This document shows positions 15,857-24,287 of a stretch of 40,883 nt of DNA, in pieces. The position numbers were made by a program, and so were the translations under genes. The notes under the pieces are model-generated. The model searched no databases and was not told the origin of the DNA. It saw nothing but the letters and a program-made list of their open reading frames with translations. How positions within the stretch are numbered: position 1 is the first letter of the stretch; each line of letters starts with the position of its first letter. Origin of the DNA: an uncultured Clostridia bacterium (GTDB lineage Bacteria > Bacillota > Clostridia > Oscillospirales > Acutalibacteraceae); the NCBI GenBank assembly GCA_945874765.1, contig CAMCHQ010000017.1, positions 1-40,883 of the forward strand, written 5' to 3'.

Positions 15857-17065
15857 GCTTACGTCTTTAACGCTTATGTCAGCTACAAGGGCGCAGATAA
15901 TTTTAACTCTCTTGTTGACGCTTATATCGATACATATACTAAGGCTGAGGGGTCAAAGACAAGAGCCGAGGCGATTGACGAGCTTACCAACGACGCTGTA
16001 TCGGGTCTCTTTTCTACGGATGAGGGCGTTGAGCAGTTTGCGAAGTGGCTTAGTGACAACAAAACCGAGGCTGAAAAGAAAAACATTATTGAAACAATCG
16101 CAGATTTTCTTAAGTCTGTTATTGAAAAAATTAAAAGTGTGATTGCTACTTCTAATTTGCAGACGGCTGCAAGGAACGCTATGGAAATGGAGCAAAAGCG
16201 AGCCGACCATATCCGCAAGCAGTTTCTCAATATGCTTGATAATGCAAGCAATAATCTTTATAACGGTACCGAGGTTGAGGAAAACACTAAAAATTCTGTA
16301 ACTCTCGGTAAATTTGCTGATGTTGATATTAATTCTAACGAGAAATTAGAAAAATTCGGTATATCAAATACAGCGAGAATGCTTGGCGACTATGTTTATA
16401 TTCAAAAGAAAGTTTTAACAGCACTTAATAATGAAAACTTTTTTAATCAAAACAATAAAAATATTGTAGTAAATGCTGATACGGATATTGTAGTTTCGAT
16501 AACTAAAGACGGAATTAGAGAAACATTATCGACAGAAAAACGATATGCCAAATTACCACGCAAGATAAAAACTGCAAAAATAGCCGTTATTGATAATTTA
16601 CCGGATATGATTAGATATGCAGAGGTGGTTAATGAAAATGAAAAAAACTACCACTCAAAAGAGGGTAGTCAATTTTTAGTGCTTAGTCATCCTGCAATAG
16701 TTGACGGTGAAAATTATAATGTTGAAATAAAAATAAAGAAAACTCCTTTTAAAAATAAGTTTTATATCCATAATATGAATTTGCAAAATAAAAACGAGAC
16801 AGTCGCATTGAACACAAAGGATAAAATATCCAGAGGTTATAACAACAACGAACTGTCTCGCACAGATAATATAGCAAATAATGCTTCAAATGTCAATAAA
16901 AAATCGGCAGCGATTATAGAACACTGCCGACATAAAAGGTCGACCGGGAGTTCTAAATCCCCGAAGGTTTCGACGCCTTCTACCGACCATAAAATATTTA
17001 TAGCAAAAAAAATAACTTATGTCAATAAAAAGATACATTGCCGTTCAAGACTGAGCCTCGCCTAA
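15857..17065 (+). pseudogene. 5'-truncated remnant of a phage/conjugative-element polyvalent protein (LPD-like domain)
   Basis: The frame is open from the codon after TGA (15854-15856) to 17065 with no ribosome site or good start. GTG at 16139 is the first conventional in-frame start and lacks a ribosome site, so the frame is most likely the tail of a larger protein. The first ~90 codons give an acidic helical region (EAIDELTNDAVSGLFST, FLKSVIEKIKS). A compact alpha/beta domain follows at ~16470-16790 (VVSITKDGIRETLSTEKRYA, IDNLPDMIRYAEVV, FYIHNMNL), which looks like the domains at the ends of MuF/large polyvalent proteins of prophages and ICEs. The last ~70 codons look out of frame or random and overlap several inverted repeats. 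Its position beside an att-like duplicated tRNA end supports a decayed mobile element. The family name is a recognition guess. Confidence 0.55.
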
Positions 17066-17090
17066 AGGTTTGCTCAGCGACAATGTATCT
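16648..17090. repeat. Run of inverted repeats in the 3' half of the remnant
   Basis: Five stems occur within 440 bp. ACTACC/GGTAGT with an inner CTC-AAAA-GAG is followed by CAATTTTT (about 16648-16676). CGAGACAGT (16795-16803) pairs with ACTGTCTCG (16852-16860). TCGGCAG/CTGCCGA lies at about 16903-16930. A three-arm fold is closed by GGTCG/CGACC at about 16938-16990. AGATACATTG pairs with CAATGTATCT at about 17031-17090, around an inner CTGAGC/GCTCAG. Several stems are preceded by A-runs. Some may be terminators, but the density is far above the surrounding genes. Confidence 0.6.
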
Positions 17091-17196
17091 TTCTTAGTAT
17101 TATAATATATATTTACAAAAAATCAATTGTATATTTGATAATTACAGACTATAATTTTTAATAGTTATTAATTTTACCCGAAAGGTATTAAATGAT

Positions 17197-17688
17197 ATGA
17201 ACATTTTACATAATTTAAAATCCGCAATGGTTGAATATTATCAGGGAGATGCGAAGAGGATTCAGCATTTTATAAAAGTACATTCTTTTGCAAAGCATAT
17301 TGCCGAGGGTGAAAATGTTGACTCTCATACGCTTTTTATAATCGAAGCTTCTGCGCTTACTCACGATATAGGTATCAAAATTTCCGAGGAAAAGTACGGC
17401 GATTCGAGCGGTAAGCACCAAGAACTTGAAGGGGAGAAAGAGGCTGAAAAATTGCTTTCGTCTCTCGGCTTTGAAAATGACGATATAAAACGTATTTCCT
17501 ACCTTGTTTCACATCATCATACTTATGAAAATATTGACGGTATTGATTTGCAAATTCTTATCGAAGCTGATTTTCTCGTGAATTTATATGAGGATAACTC
17601 GTCATTGTCGGCAATTAATACAGCATATCGCAAGATTTTTAAAACAAATTCGGGCAAATATTTGTGCAAAGTAATGTATAATTTGTGA
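17197..17688 (+). CDS. HD-domain phosphohydrolase
   Basis: A 163-residue cytoplasmic metal-dependent phosphohydrolase of the HD superfamily. The signature is complete: His in VHSFAKHIAEG (~29), the HD pair in ALTHDIGI (~55), His in GKHQELEG, tandem His in VSHHHTYEN (~107), and Asp in LIEADFLVNLYE. The size fits the small stand-alone HD proteins that act on nucleotides or similar compounds; the substrate is unknown. The ATG at 17197 follows AAAGG at 17181-17185 at a long spacing of 11 nt. The 17066-17196 gap contains the end of the inverted-repeat region and AT-rich DNA with no clear promoter. Confidence 0.88.
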   Translation: MNILHNLKSAMVEYYQGDAKRIQHFIKVHSFAKHIAEGENVDSHTLFIIEASALTHDIGIKISEEKYGDSSGKHQELEGEKEAEKLLSSLGFENDDIKRISYLVSHHHTYENIDGIDLQILIEADFLVNLYEDNSSLSAINTAYRKIFKTNSGKYLCKVMYNL

Positions 17689-17703
17689 TTTTGAAAAAAG
17701 TTC

Positions 17704-17732
17704 TTGCTTTTTTGATAATCGTTTGATATAAT
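17704..17732 (+). promoter_or_regulatory. Sigma-A promoter of the amino-acid ABC operon
   Basis: TTGCTT (17704-17709), 17 nt, TATAAT (17727-17732). Confidence 0.8.
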
Positions 17733-17740
17733 TAAGTCAT

Positions 17741-17776
17741 CGATTTAGCGTGGCAAAGCGCTAATGTGAAAAATCG
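17741..17776 (+). promoter_or_regulatory. Structured leader or operator of the amino-acid ABC operon
   Basis: CGAT-TTAGCG (17741-17750) pairs with CGCTAA (17759-17764) and ATCG (17773-17776) in a bulged hairpin just after the transcription start. No riboswitch class is recognised. Confidence 0.45.
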
Positions 17777-17794
17777 TGAAAGTAGGAATTAAAG

Positions 17795-18640
17795 ATGAAG
17801 AAATTTTTATCAGTAGTTTTGGCGCTTGCTATGATTGCTTGCGTAGTTGCAGGATTTGCAGGTTGCTCAAAATCAGGAAAAGACGACACCCAGGCTTCGT
17901 CAACAAGCCAGCAGGACACAACAGCTAAGACAGTTGCAGACCTTGATAAGGTTAAAGACGCTAATAAGATTGTTGTCGGCATTACGGATTATGAGCCTAT
18001 CGACTATAAGGTTAAGGGCAGTAACGAGTGGATTGGTTTCGATGCAGACCTTGTAAGAGCTGTTGCGGATAAGATGGGCATTAACGTTGAATTTGTTGTT
18101 ATCAATTGGGACAATAAATTTATTGAGCTTAATTCAGGAACAATCGACTGTATTTGGAACGGTATGACTGTTTCCGATTCGGTTAAGACAAACTGCGATA
18201 TTTCAGACGCTTATGCAGGTAACAGCCAGGTTGTTGTTATGAAGAAAGACGCTCTTTCAAAGTATAAGGACAAGGATGCAATCAAGGCTGCCGATTTGAC
18301 AATTGCCGTTGAAAAAGGTTCGGCAGGTGAAACAGAAGCAAAGAAACTTTCAAATAACGTTGTTTCTCTTTCGGCTCAGTCAGACGCACTTAAAGAAGTT
18401 AAGTCAGGTACTGCGGATGCTTGTATCATCGACTCGACAATGGCTAACTCAATGACCAAAGAGGGTACAGACTTTGCAAACCTCGGTTATTCAATTTCTC
18501 TTACAACAGAGGAATATGCTGCCGGCTTCAGAAAAGGTTCTGACCTTACTCCTGAGGTGAACAGAATCCTCGGCGAACTTAAAAAGGACGGCACAATGGA
18601 TAAGCTTTCTGAAAAGTACGGCGTAAACCTTGTTAAATAA
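17795..18640 (+). CDS. Polar amino-acid ABC transporter, substrate-binding lipoprotein
   Basis: A family 3 solute-binding protein of 281 residues. The N-terminal lipoprotein signal peptide ends at the lipobox AGFAGC (Cys24), followed by an Asp/Ser/Thr linker, so it is anchored outside the membrane. The SBP_bac_3 pattern is clear: IVVGITDYEPIDYKV, EWIGFDADLVRAVADKMGI, FIELNSGTIDCIWNGMTVSD, LTIAVEKGSAGETEA, SGTADACIIDSTMA and GFRKGSDLTPEVNRIL. The ligand is probably a polar amino acid such as glutamine or cystine, but the pocket cannot be read reliably. The ribosome site is weak (GTAGGA). A strong hairpin separates it from the permease and ATPase genes, the usual way to keep the binding protein in excess. 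Confidence 0.93.
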   Translation: MKKFLSVVLALAMIACVVAGFAGCSKSGKDDTQASSTSQQDTTAKTVADLDKVKDANKIVVGITDYEPIDYKVKGSNEWIGFDADLVRAVADKMGINVEFVVINWDNKFIELNSGTIDCIWNGMTVSDSVKTNCDISDAYAGNSQVVVMKKDALSKYKDKDAIKAADLTIAVEKGSAGETEAKKLSNNVVSLSAQSDALKEVKSGTADACIIDSTMANSMTKEGTDFANLGYSISLTTEEYAAGFRKGSDLTPEVNRILGELKKDGTMDKLSEKYGVNLVK

Positions 18641-18673
18641 GAAACTTATATTTTAAACATTATAATATTTATC

Positions 18674-18703
18674 AGGCAGAGAGCATTTCGGTGTTCTCTG
18701 CCT
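18674..18703 (+). terminator. Intra-operon hairpin after the binding-protein gene
   Basis: AGGCAGAGAGCA (18674-18685) pairs with TGTTCTCTGCCT (18692-18703) with one G-U pair. It is followed only by AATTTGC, so it is a leaky terminator or a 3' stabilising stem. Confidence 0.7.
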
Positions 18704-18755
18704 AATTTGCTGAATAGACAGCTTGTTTTTTTAATGATTTTTGGAGGAAATATGT

Positions 18756-19415
18756 ATGGATACATCGTTTTGGGCGATAACGCTTGAGCTTTTAAAGGGA
18801 TTTTGGATAAACTTTAAGCTTTTCGGTATCACTCTTCTTTGCGCTTTGCCTTTGGGGCTTATTTTAAGCTTTGGCTCTATGTCTAAGTTTAAGCCTCTTA
18901 AATATCTTGTTAAATTTATTGTTTGGATTATTCGTGGTACACCGCTTATGCTTCAAATTATTGTCGTTTTCTACGGACCGGGGCTTCTTTTCGGAATGCA
19001 GGTCGGAAACGATTACCGCTTTAAAGCCGCATTAATCGCATTTATTATCAACTACTCTTGCTATTTTTCGGAAATTTACCGTGGCGGTATCGAAAGCATA
19101 CCGAAGGGACAGCAGGAGGCGGGTCTTGTACTCGGTATGACCAAGTCGCAGATTTTCTTTAAGGTTACGCTCTTGCAGGTAGTTAAAAATATTGTTCCGC
19201 CGATGAGTAATGAAATTATCACTCTTGTTAAGGATACATCTCTTGCAAGAACTATTGCTATTATTGAGGTTATTCGTGTCGGTGAGGATTATATCACAGG
19301 CGCAGGTCTCTTCTGGCCACTGTTCTATACAGGCGCATTTTATCTTGTATTCTGCGGAATTCTTACTCTTCTTTTCGGTCAAATCGAAAAGAAACTCAGC
19401 TATTTTAATTCTTAA
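18756..19415 (+). CDS. Polar amino-acid ABC transporter, permease
   Basis: A 219-residue permease of the His/Glu/Gln/Arg/opine type, with five or so membrane segments. The EAA loop that docks the ATPase reads YRGGIESIPKGQQEAGLVLGM (~112-132). The start at 18756 is set by GGAGG at 18743-18747 (8-nt spacing); a TTG 15 nt earlier overlaps the ribosome site. An out-of-frame ATG at 18752 is ignored. It is followed 14 nt later by the ATPase gene. With one permease gene, the channel is probably a homodimer. Confidence 0.94.
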   Translation: MDTSFWAITLELLKGFWINFKLFGITLLCALPLGLILSFGSMSKFKPLKYLVKFIVWIIRGTPLMLQIIVVFYGPGLLFGMQVGNDYRFKAALIAFIINYSCYFSEIYRGGIESIPKGQQEAGLVLGMTKSQIFFKVTLLQVVKNIVPPMSNEIITLVKDTSLARTIAIIEVIRVGEDYITGAGLFWPLFYTGAFYLVFCGILTLLFGQIEKKLSYFNS

Positions 19416-19429
19416 GGAGGTTAGGCTTT

Positions 19430-20185
19430 ATGGCATTTTTGGAAGTAGATAATATCAAAAAAAGTTTCGGCAAAAACGAAATATTAAAGGGCATAAGCTT
19501 TGACCTTCAAAAAGGTGAGGTGCTCTCGATTATCGGCTCGTCGGGTTCGGGTAAAACAACTCTTCTTCGCTGTATAAACTTTCTTGAATTTGCCGAAGAG
19601 GGTACAATTACCGTAAACGGCGAAACTATTTATGACGGCGCTGTCGACAAAAAAATCAAGGAAAAGGATTTAAGAAAAAAAAGACTTCACTTCGGTCTTG
19701 TTTTTCAGGATTTTAACCTTTTTCCGCAATATGACGTTCTTCAAAATCTTACTCTTGCACCGTCTTTGCTTAAAATGGGAACTAAAGAGGAACTTGAATC
19801 TCAGGCAAGAGAAATTATCAAAAAAGTGGGACTTGAGGACAGAATTAATCATTATCCCTGTCAGCTTTCTGGCGGTCAAAAGCAACGTGTCGCAATTGCA
19901 AGGGCACTTATGCTCAATCCCGATATTCTTTGTTTTGACGAACCCACCTCTGCGCTTGACCCTGAACTTACGGGCGAGGTACTTAAAGTTATTAAAAGTC
20001 TTAAAACAGGCAACAGCACTATGATTGTTGTTACTCACGAAATGGATTTTGCAAAGAATGTTTCAGATAAAGTTATATTTATGGCAGACGGCGTTATTGA
20101 AGAATACGGCGAGCCTAAAGAACTTTTTGAAAACCCTAAAAGCGATAAACTTAAAGCATTTTTGAATAATGCACTTGATGTATGA
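19430..20185 (+). CDS. Polar amino-acid ABC transporter, ATP-binding protein
   Basis: A 251-residue ABC ATPase that powers uptake with the preceding permease. All motifs are intact: Walker A GSSGSGKTTLLRC (~36), Q-loop LVFQDFNLFPQYDV, signature LSGGQKQRVAIARAL (~144), Walker B ILCFDEPTSALDP (~165) and H-loop VVTHEMDFA. The ribosome site TAAGGAGG directly precedes the ATG. It is the last gene of the binding protein-permease-ATPase operon. Confidence 0.95.
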   Translation: MAFLEVDNIKKSFGKNEILKGISFDLQKGEVLSIIGSSGSGKTTLLRCINFLEFAEEGTITVNGETIYDGAVDKKIKEKDLRKKRLHFGLVFQDFNLFPQYDVLQNLTLAPSLLKMGTKEELESQAREIIKKVGLEDRINHYPCQLSGGQKQRVAIARALMLNPDILCFDEPTSALDPELTGEVLKVIKSLKTGNSTMIVVTHEMDFAKNVSDKVIFMADGVIEEYGEPKELFENPKSDKLKAFLNNALDV

Positions 20186-20229
20186 ATGTTACAAAATTAA
20201 TACAAAAATATGCAAATTTATGTTAAATG

Positions 20230-20258
20230 TTGACGAATGATTATATTTATGTTTTAAT
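20230..20258 (+). promoter_or_regulatory. Promoter of the M28 peptidase gene
   Basis: TTGACG (20230-20235), 17 nt, TTTAAT (20253-20258). The ribosome site AGGAGG lies before the ATG at 20309. Confidence 0.7.
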
Positions 20259-20308
20259 ATAAATATGTTTTACTAAGCGTAATTAAAACATACACAGGAG
20301 GTATAAGG

Positions 20309-21547
20309 ATGGATTTAAAAAACATTATTGACAAAAAGGGCGAGTATGCCGATTATATGCTCGACGAAATTACCCATATTTGTAAAGATATGGATAAGCG
20401 TGACCCCGGCTCACCGGGCGAAAAGCAGGCTTGCGAGTATATGGCTGAAGTGCTTAAAAAGGACTGCGGATGTGAAAGAGTGGACGTTGAAAGTTTTAAG
20501 GAAAATCCCGGCTCATTCTTCGGCTGGATTTATTTCACAATCACATTTGTTTTAGCCGCAATCGTTCTTTTCTTCTTCTGCCCGATTGTTTCGGCAGTGC
20601 TTATCGTATTGGGTCTTACAATTGTTTTGCTTGAGTTTGGTTTTTATAAAAAATGCGTTGACAGATTTTTCCCTGAAAAAACAGGTCATAACGTAACCGC
20701 TGTCAAGAAATGTTCAGGCGAAGTTAAACGCCGTATTTTCTTCAACGGCCACCCTGACGCTGCTTGGGAATGGCCTGTAAACTACGCTTTGGGCGGCGTC
20801 GGTTTTGAGGGTCACGCTGTTATTTGCGGTATCGGCGCAGTTTATTATCTTGTTATTTCTATTATTTCAACTGTTAAATACGGCGCATTCGGTATGATTA
20901 GCCACGACGCAACACTTTTTAAAATGGCTCTTTGGGGTCTTATCTTTGTTCCTTTCCTTATCGGTCTTTATTGGATGTGGAATGAAAAGAGAATTGTTGA
21001 CGGCGCTAACGATAACCTTTCAGGCTGTTATATGGGTATCGCTGTTCTTAAGGCTCTCCACGACCAAGGTATCACTCTTGAAAATACAGAGGTCGGCGTT
21101 ATCCTTTCGGGCAGTGAGGAAGCAGGTCTCAGAGGTTCTAAGGCTTGGTGCGAGGCTCATAAGGGCGAGTTTGACGATGTTCCTACAATCATTCTTTCTT
21201 ATGATACAATCCACGACCCTAAATATCTTATGACTAACTATCGTGACCTTAACGGTACTGTTAAGGTTGATAAGGCGGTTTCCGATTTGTTTATGGAATC
21301 TGCCGCTGACCTTAATATTCCTTGTAAAAAGGGTTGGGTTCCGCCTCTCGGCGGTGCTACGGACTCTGCCGCTTTTGCTCAGGCAGGCTTCCGTGCAACA
21401 GGTGTAACAGGTCTTAACCATAAGCTTGAGGATTATTATCATACAAGACGTGATACTTATGATAATATGAACCTTCAAGGTCTTGCAGATTGCTTTGCAA
21501 TCAGCGTTAAGGCTCTTGAAAAATTCGATAACGGCAAGGAAGTTTAA
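20309..21547 (+). CDS. Membrane-spanning M28 family zinc aminopeptidase-like protein
   Basis: A 412-residue protein with M28 di-zinc peptidase motifs. The His-x-Asp equivalent is NGHPDAAWEW (~147), the bridging Asp is in GANDNLSG (~231), the catalytic/zinc Glu pair is in SGSEEAGLRGS (~268), an Asp is in LSYDTIHDPKY (~297), and the last His is in YYHTRRDTYDNM (~375). Unusually, four hydrophobic segments are built into the domain: two at about 68-110 (before the first zinc ligand) and two at about 172-225, between the first ligand and GANDNLSG. The catalytic domain is thus threaded by membrane hairpins. There is no signal peptide. The substrate is unknown; peptide breakdown at the membrane face is an inference. 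It is monocistronic, with its own promoter and a very strong terminator. Confidence 0.87.
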   Translation: MDLKNIIDKKGEYADYMLDEITHICKDMDKRDPGSPGEKQACEYMAEVLKKDCGCERVDVESFKENPGSFFGWIYFTITFVLAAIVLFFFCPIVSAVLIVLGLTIVLLEFGFYKKCVDRFFPEKTGHNVTAVKKCSGEVKRRIFFNGHPDAAWEWPVNYALGGVGFEGHAVICGIGAVYYLVISIISTVKYGAFGMISHDATLFKMALWGLIFVPFLIGLYWMWNEKRIVDGANDNLSGCYMGIAVLKALHDQGITLENTEVGVILSGSEEAGLRGSKAWCEAHKGEFDDVPTIILSYDTIHDPKYLMTNYRDLNGTVKVDKAVSDLFMESAADLNIPCKKGWVPPLGGATDSAAFAQAGFRATGVTGLNHKLEDYYHTRRDTYDNMNLQGLADCFAISVKALEKFDNGKEV

Positions 21548-21563
21548 TACTTACTTAATATGC

Positions 21564-21605
21564 AAAAAGGGATACCGATAATTGTTATCGGTATCCCTTT
21601 TCTTT
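21564..21605. terminator. Bidirectional terminator
   Basis: AAAGGGATACCGATAA (21566-21581) pairs perfectly over 16 bp with 21585-21600 around a TTG loop. T's follow on both strands, so it ends both the M28 gene and the minus-strand gene at 21614. Confidence 0.95.
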
Positions 21606-21613
21606 AGCTCTGT

Positions 21614-22105
21614 TTAATTAAACACTAAAATTATTCCTATCATCAAAGAGGCTTGTGCTGTTGCGTTTGTTATCTGTTCAATCCAATTTGATTTTGCCTT
21701 AGAGCCGTCAAGTTTGAATGCAAATACGCTCATTAATACCATACCTAAAATTGTTATTATGAAAAATAATAAACACGGCATTTTTAATGCATTTCCCCAA
21801 AAGAAAGAAAAATCAACTGCCTTTCTTCCCAAAACGGCACCGATTATCATAAGTAAAAATCCTATCGGCATTACCACTCTCATTTGCCGATTTAAAATCG
21901 CTATATCCTTTTTTGAAGCGGCTATTATTATTTTCCATATTACCTTTAATAACCCTGCCAGCGTGCACATTGCCGCACCTAAAATGAAAACGGTATTTTT
22001 AAAATTAATCGCTGTTATTATCATTGACACACTGAAAAATATAACGGGTAATGCGTCAAATAATGCTAAGCCGAGTGAGAAGTTTTCGTATTTTTTCTTG
22101 CTCAT
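21614..22105 (-). CDS. Hypothetical membrane protein (163 residues)
   Basis: No family is recognised. About five hydrophobic segments are visible (near residues 12-32, 36-58, 74-92, 104-127 and 147-163), with a short charged N-terminus (MSKKKYENFS). Its ATG directly follows the TAA of the upstream DUF1295-type gene with no gap, and its own ribosome site is weak (GGTGGGA). The two are therefore very likely translated together. It ends at a bidirectional terminator. The shared operon suggests a role in the same membrane process, which is unknown. Confidence 0.75.
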   Translation of the reverse strand: MSKKKYENFSLGLALFDALPVIFFSVSMIITAINFKNTVFILGAAMCTLAGLLKVIWKIIIAASKKDIAILNRQMRVVMPIGFLLMIIGAVLGRKAVDFSFFWGNALKMPCLLFFIITILGMVLMSVFAFKLDGSKAKSNWIEQITNATAQASLMIGIILVFN

Positions 22106-22897
22106 TTATCCCACCAACCATTTGTATTTTTCAACACTGTAAAGCGGAACGAGCGGCAAGAGGATAGGTGTCTTTTTCACATATTTTTGATATTCGGGGT
22201 CATTTCCGTAATTCTTGTTTTGCCTGATTTCAAGCCTTCTTGCACCGCCGAACATAATGTAAACAATGCAAATCCAGCCTGCAATTGCGCATATCCATTC
22301 AAGTGCGTTTTTGTAAGCCGTAATTCCGGAAATGAATACGCCCGTCCAAGTGAATACCTCGCCTAAGTAATTTGGGCATCTTACGATTTTAAATAGTCCA
22401 ACGTCGCAAAAACGCTTTGGGTTTTTCTTTTTAAAGCTGTTTTTGGTAAGGTCAGCCGCACTTTCAAGTATAATACCCAAAATCATAATTATCATACCTG
22501 CGATTGCACAGCCGTTGTCCTTTTTACCGCCGTTTAGCCTGAAAAATATCGGGCTTGCCTCAAGCACATATAAAAGCGCACACGAAAGCCATACGCAAAG
22601 TTTAGGGAAAAGCTTCATATTTGAGCCGTCTTTGATATCGTTTTTCATAGTTCTTTGGTACGAGGCACTTTTCTTTTCTCTTATAAGCAAATATCCGCCG
22701 AGCCTGCAACCGTAAATTATAAGCATTACAGCCATTATTGCCGTAACGGGCGTAAGATTTTTTGCAAACATAATGAGAAGTGCAACGCCTATTCCCGCTA
22801 TTGAAAAGCCGTATCCGAGCGATATAAACCAAACGAATTTCTTGAACCCTATTGAACTGATTAATACCGCAACCAAAAATAATATAAGAAATTTCAT
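22106..22897 (-). CDS. DUF1295-type membrane protein (steroid 5-alpha-reductase/methyltransferase-like)
   Basis: A 263-residue integral membrane protein. The C-terminal part has the pattern of the DUF1295/ICMT-like superfamily: RCPNYLGEVFTWTGVF (~170-185), then GGARRLEIRQNKNYGNDPEYQKYVKKTPILLP, which matches the conserved LE-x-R...Y...Y-x-x-Y-x-x-x-T region. Members are membrane reductases or methyltransferases that use a bound cofactor; the substrate here is unknown. Seven or so membrane segments are evident. It has its own promoter on the minus strand and is joined without gap to the downstream membrane gene. Confidence 0.82.
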   Translation of the reverse strand: MKFLILFLVAVLISSIGFKKFVWFISLGYGFSIAGIGVALLIMFAKNLTPVTAIMAVMLIIYGCRLGGYLLIREKKSASYQRTMKNDIKDGSNMKLFPKLCVWLSCALLYVLEASPIFFRLNGGKKDNGCAIAGMIIMILGIILESAADLTKNSFKKKNPKRFCDVGLFKIVRCPNYLGEVFTWTGVFISGITAYKNALEWICAIAGWICIVYIMFGGARRLEIRQNKNYGNDPEYQKYVKKTPILLPLVPLYSVEKYKWLVG

Positions 22898-22922
22898 ATT
22901 TTTCCTCTCTTCCTAAATGTAT

Positions 22923-22950
22923 ATTATATCACTTATTAAAAAATAATCAA
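22923..22950 (-). promoter_or_regulatory. Promoter of the DUF1295-type gene
   Basis: On the minus strand, TTGATT (complement of 22945-22950), 16 nt, TATAAT (complement of 22923-22928). The ribosome site AGAGGA precedes the ATG at 22897. Confidence 0.75.
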
Positions 22951-23000
22951 CGCCGGTCTAAAAACGAAAATCATAAATTATTCCAAAGTAAGTTTTACCA

Positions 23001-24233
23001 TTAAAGCGGCGATACCGGGTGAATGTTGTGGTCGTCATATGGACTGAAATGCGAAAGTTTGGTATCGTAAAGCACCGTGCCACGTCCTATACAGTAGTTT
23101 CCGTATCTGTCTTTCAAAGCGTCGACGGCGGCGTCGATTTTTTCGAGTTTTTCTCTTTTTTCAACCGATTTTGAAAAATCAAATTGTGAACAGCAATCGA
23201 AATCAAAATCCGTAACGCTTAAACCTAAACTTCTTATAGGCATTTTCCAATCGTAATTTATAACGAAAAGAGTCATTGCGTTTTTTATCAGTTCACCGCT
23301 TACATTCGTTGCGCTTTCCAATTTGCATTGCCTTACAAAACTTCCGAGTTCCTTGTTTCTGACATAGATTGAAAGGGTAGTTGCTTTTAATCCGAGATTT
23401 CTCATTCGCCTTGCAACACTTTCCGCTAAAACCGTAAAAATTATTTTTACGTCATTGTTGTTTACCAAATCTCTCGTTGTTGTTGTGGCGTTTCCTATGC
23501 TTTTTATGTCACGTTCAATATCCTTGTGCCTGACCGGCGTTTTGTCCTCTCCCCGTGCATACCGTCTCGGTAATGTTCCGTTTTTGCCGAGTATGTTTTT
23601 TATAAATTTCTCATCACTTTTTGCAAGGTCGCCTATTGTATATATTCCGTAATTATTAAGCTTTCTTGTTGTTGCCGGACCTACCATAATCATATCACTG
23701 CATTTGAGCGGCCAAACGATTTTTTGATAGTTCTTTTTTGTTATAACCGTCATTGCATTGGGCTTTCTGTAGTCCGAACCGAGCTTTGCAAATACTTTGT
23801 TGAAACTTACTCCCACACTTACTGTAATTCCGACTTCTTTTCTCACTCTCTCTTTTATTTCAAAGCCGATTTCTCTGCCGTTTTTAAACCAATCGCCGGT
23901 TACGTCAATCCAGCTTTCGTCAAGACCGAACGGTTCTATCAAATCGGTGTAGTCCTCTAAAATTTTTCTTACCTTTTTTGAAAATTCAATGTAAACGGGG
24001 AAGTTGGGCGGGACAATTATTAAATCCCTGCACTTTTGCTTTGCTTTCCATAACGGTTCACCCACAACAAGACCGTACTTTGACGCAATCTCGTTTTTAG
24101 TCAGTATAATTCCGTGCCTGCTCTCCTCACTTCCGCCTACGGCAACAGGTTTTCCTTTTAATTCGGGATGCAAAAAACATTCCACACTTGCATAAAATTT
24201 GTTGCAATCTATATGAAGTATTTGTCTTTCCAT
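23001..24233 (-). CDS. dinB: DNA polymerase IV (Y-family translesion polymerase)
   Basis: A 410-residue error-prone polymerase used under DNA damage. Catalytic elements are present: the first acidic motif HIDCNKFYASVECF (Asp9, followed by the steric-gate region), PFGLDESWIDVTG with the second acidic pair (~101-113), and SVGVSFNKVFAKLGSDYRKPNAMTV (~141-165), which holds the nucleotide-binding Lys. The thumb and little-finger regions follow, and SQFDFS (~345) could serve as the sliding-clamp contact. Two LexA-type boxes sit in and just after the promoter, so SOS control is expected. No terminator is obvious after it. Confidence 0.95.
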   Translation of the reverse strand: MERQILHIDCNKFYASVECFLHPELKGKPVAVGGSEESRHGIILTKNEIASKYGLVVGEPLWKAKQKCRDLIIVPPNFPVYIEFSKKVRKILEDYTDLIEPFGLDESWIDVTGDWFKNGREIGFEIKERVRKEVGITVSVGVSFNKVFAKLGSDYRKPNAMTVITKKNYQKIVWPLKCSDMIMVGPATTRKLNNYGIYTIGDLAKSDEKFIKNILGKNGTLPRRYARGEDKTPVRHKDIERDIKSIGNATTTTRDLVNNNDVKIIFTVLAESVARRMRNLGLKATTLSIYVRNKELGSFVRQCKLESATNVSGELIKNAMTLFVINYDWKMPIRSLGLSVTDFDFDCCSQFDFSKSVEKREKLEKIDAAVDALKDRYGNYCIGRGTVLYDTKLSHFSPYDDHNIHPVSPL

Positions 24234-24262
24234 AATACGCTTGTCCTTAATGCTGAAAATTA

Positions 24263-24278
24263 TAGAACACTTGTTCTA
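24263..24278. promoter_or_regulatory. LexA (SOS) box 1 of dinB
   Basis: TAGAACACTTGTTCTA is a perfect dyad containing GAAC-N4-GTTC, the Firmicutes LexA core. It lies just downstream of the dinB -10 on the minus strand. Confidence 0.85.
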
Positions 24279-24287
24279 ACAGAATAT

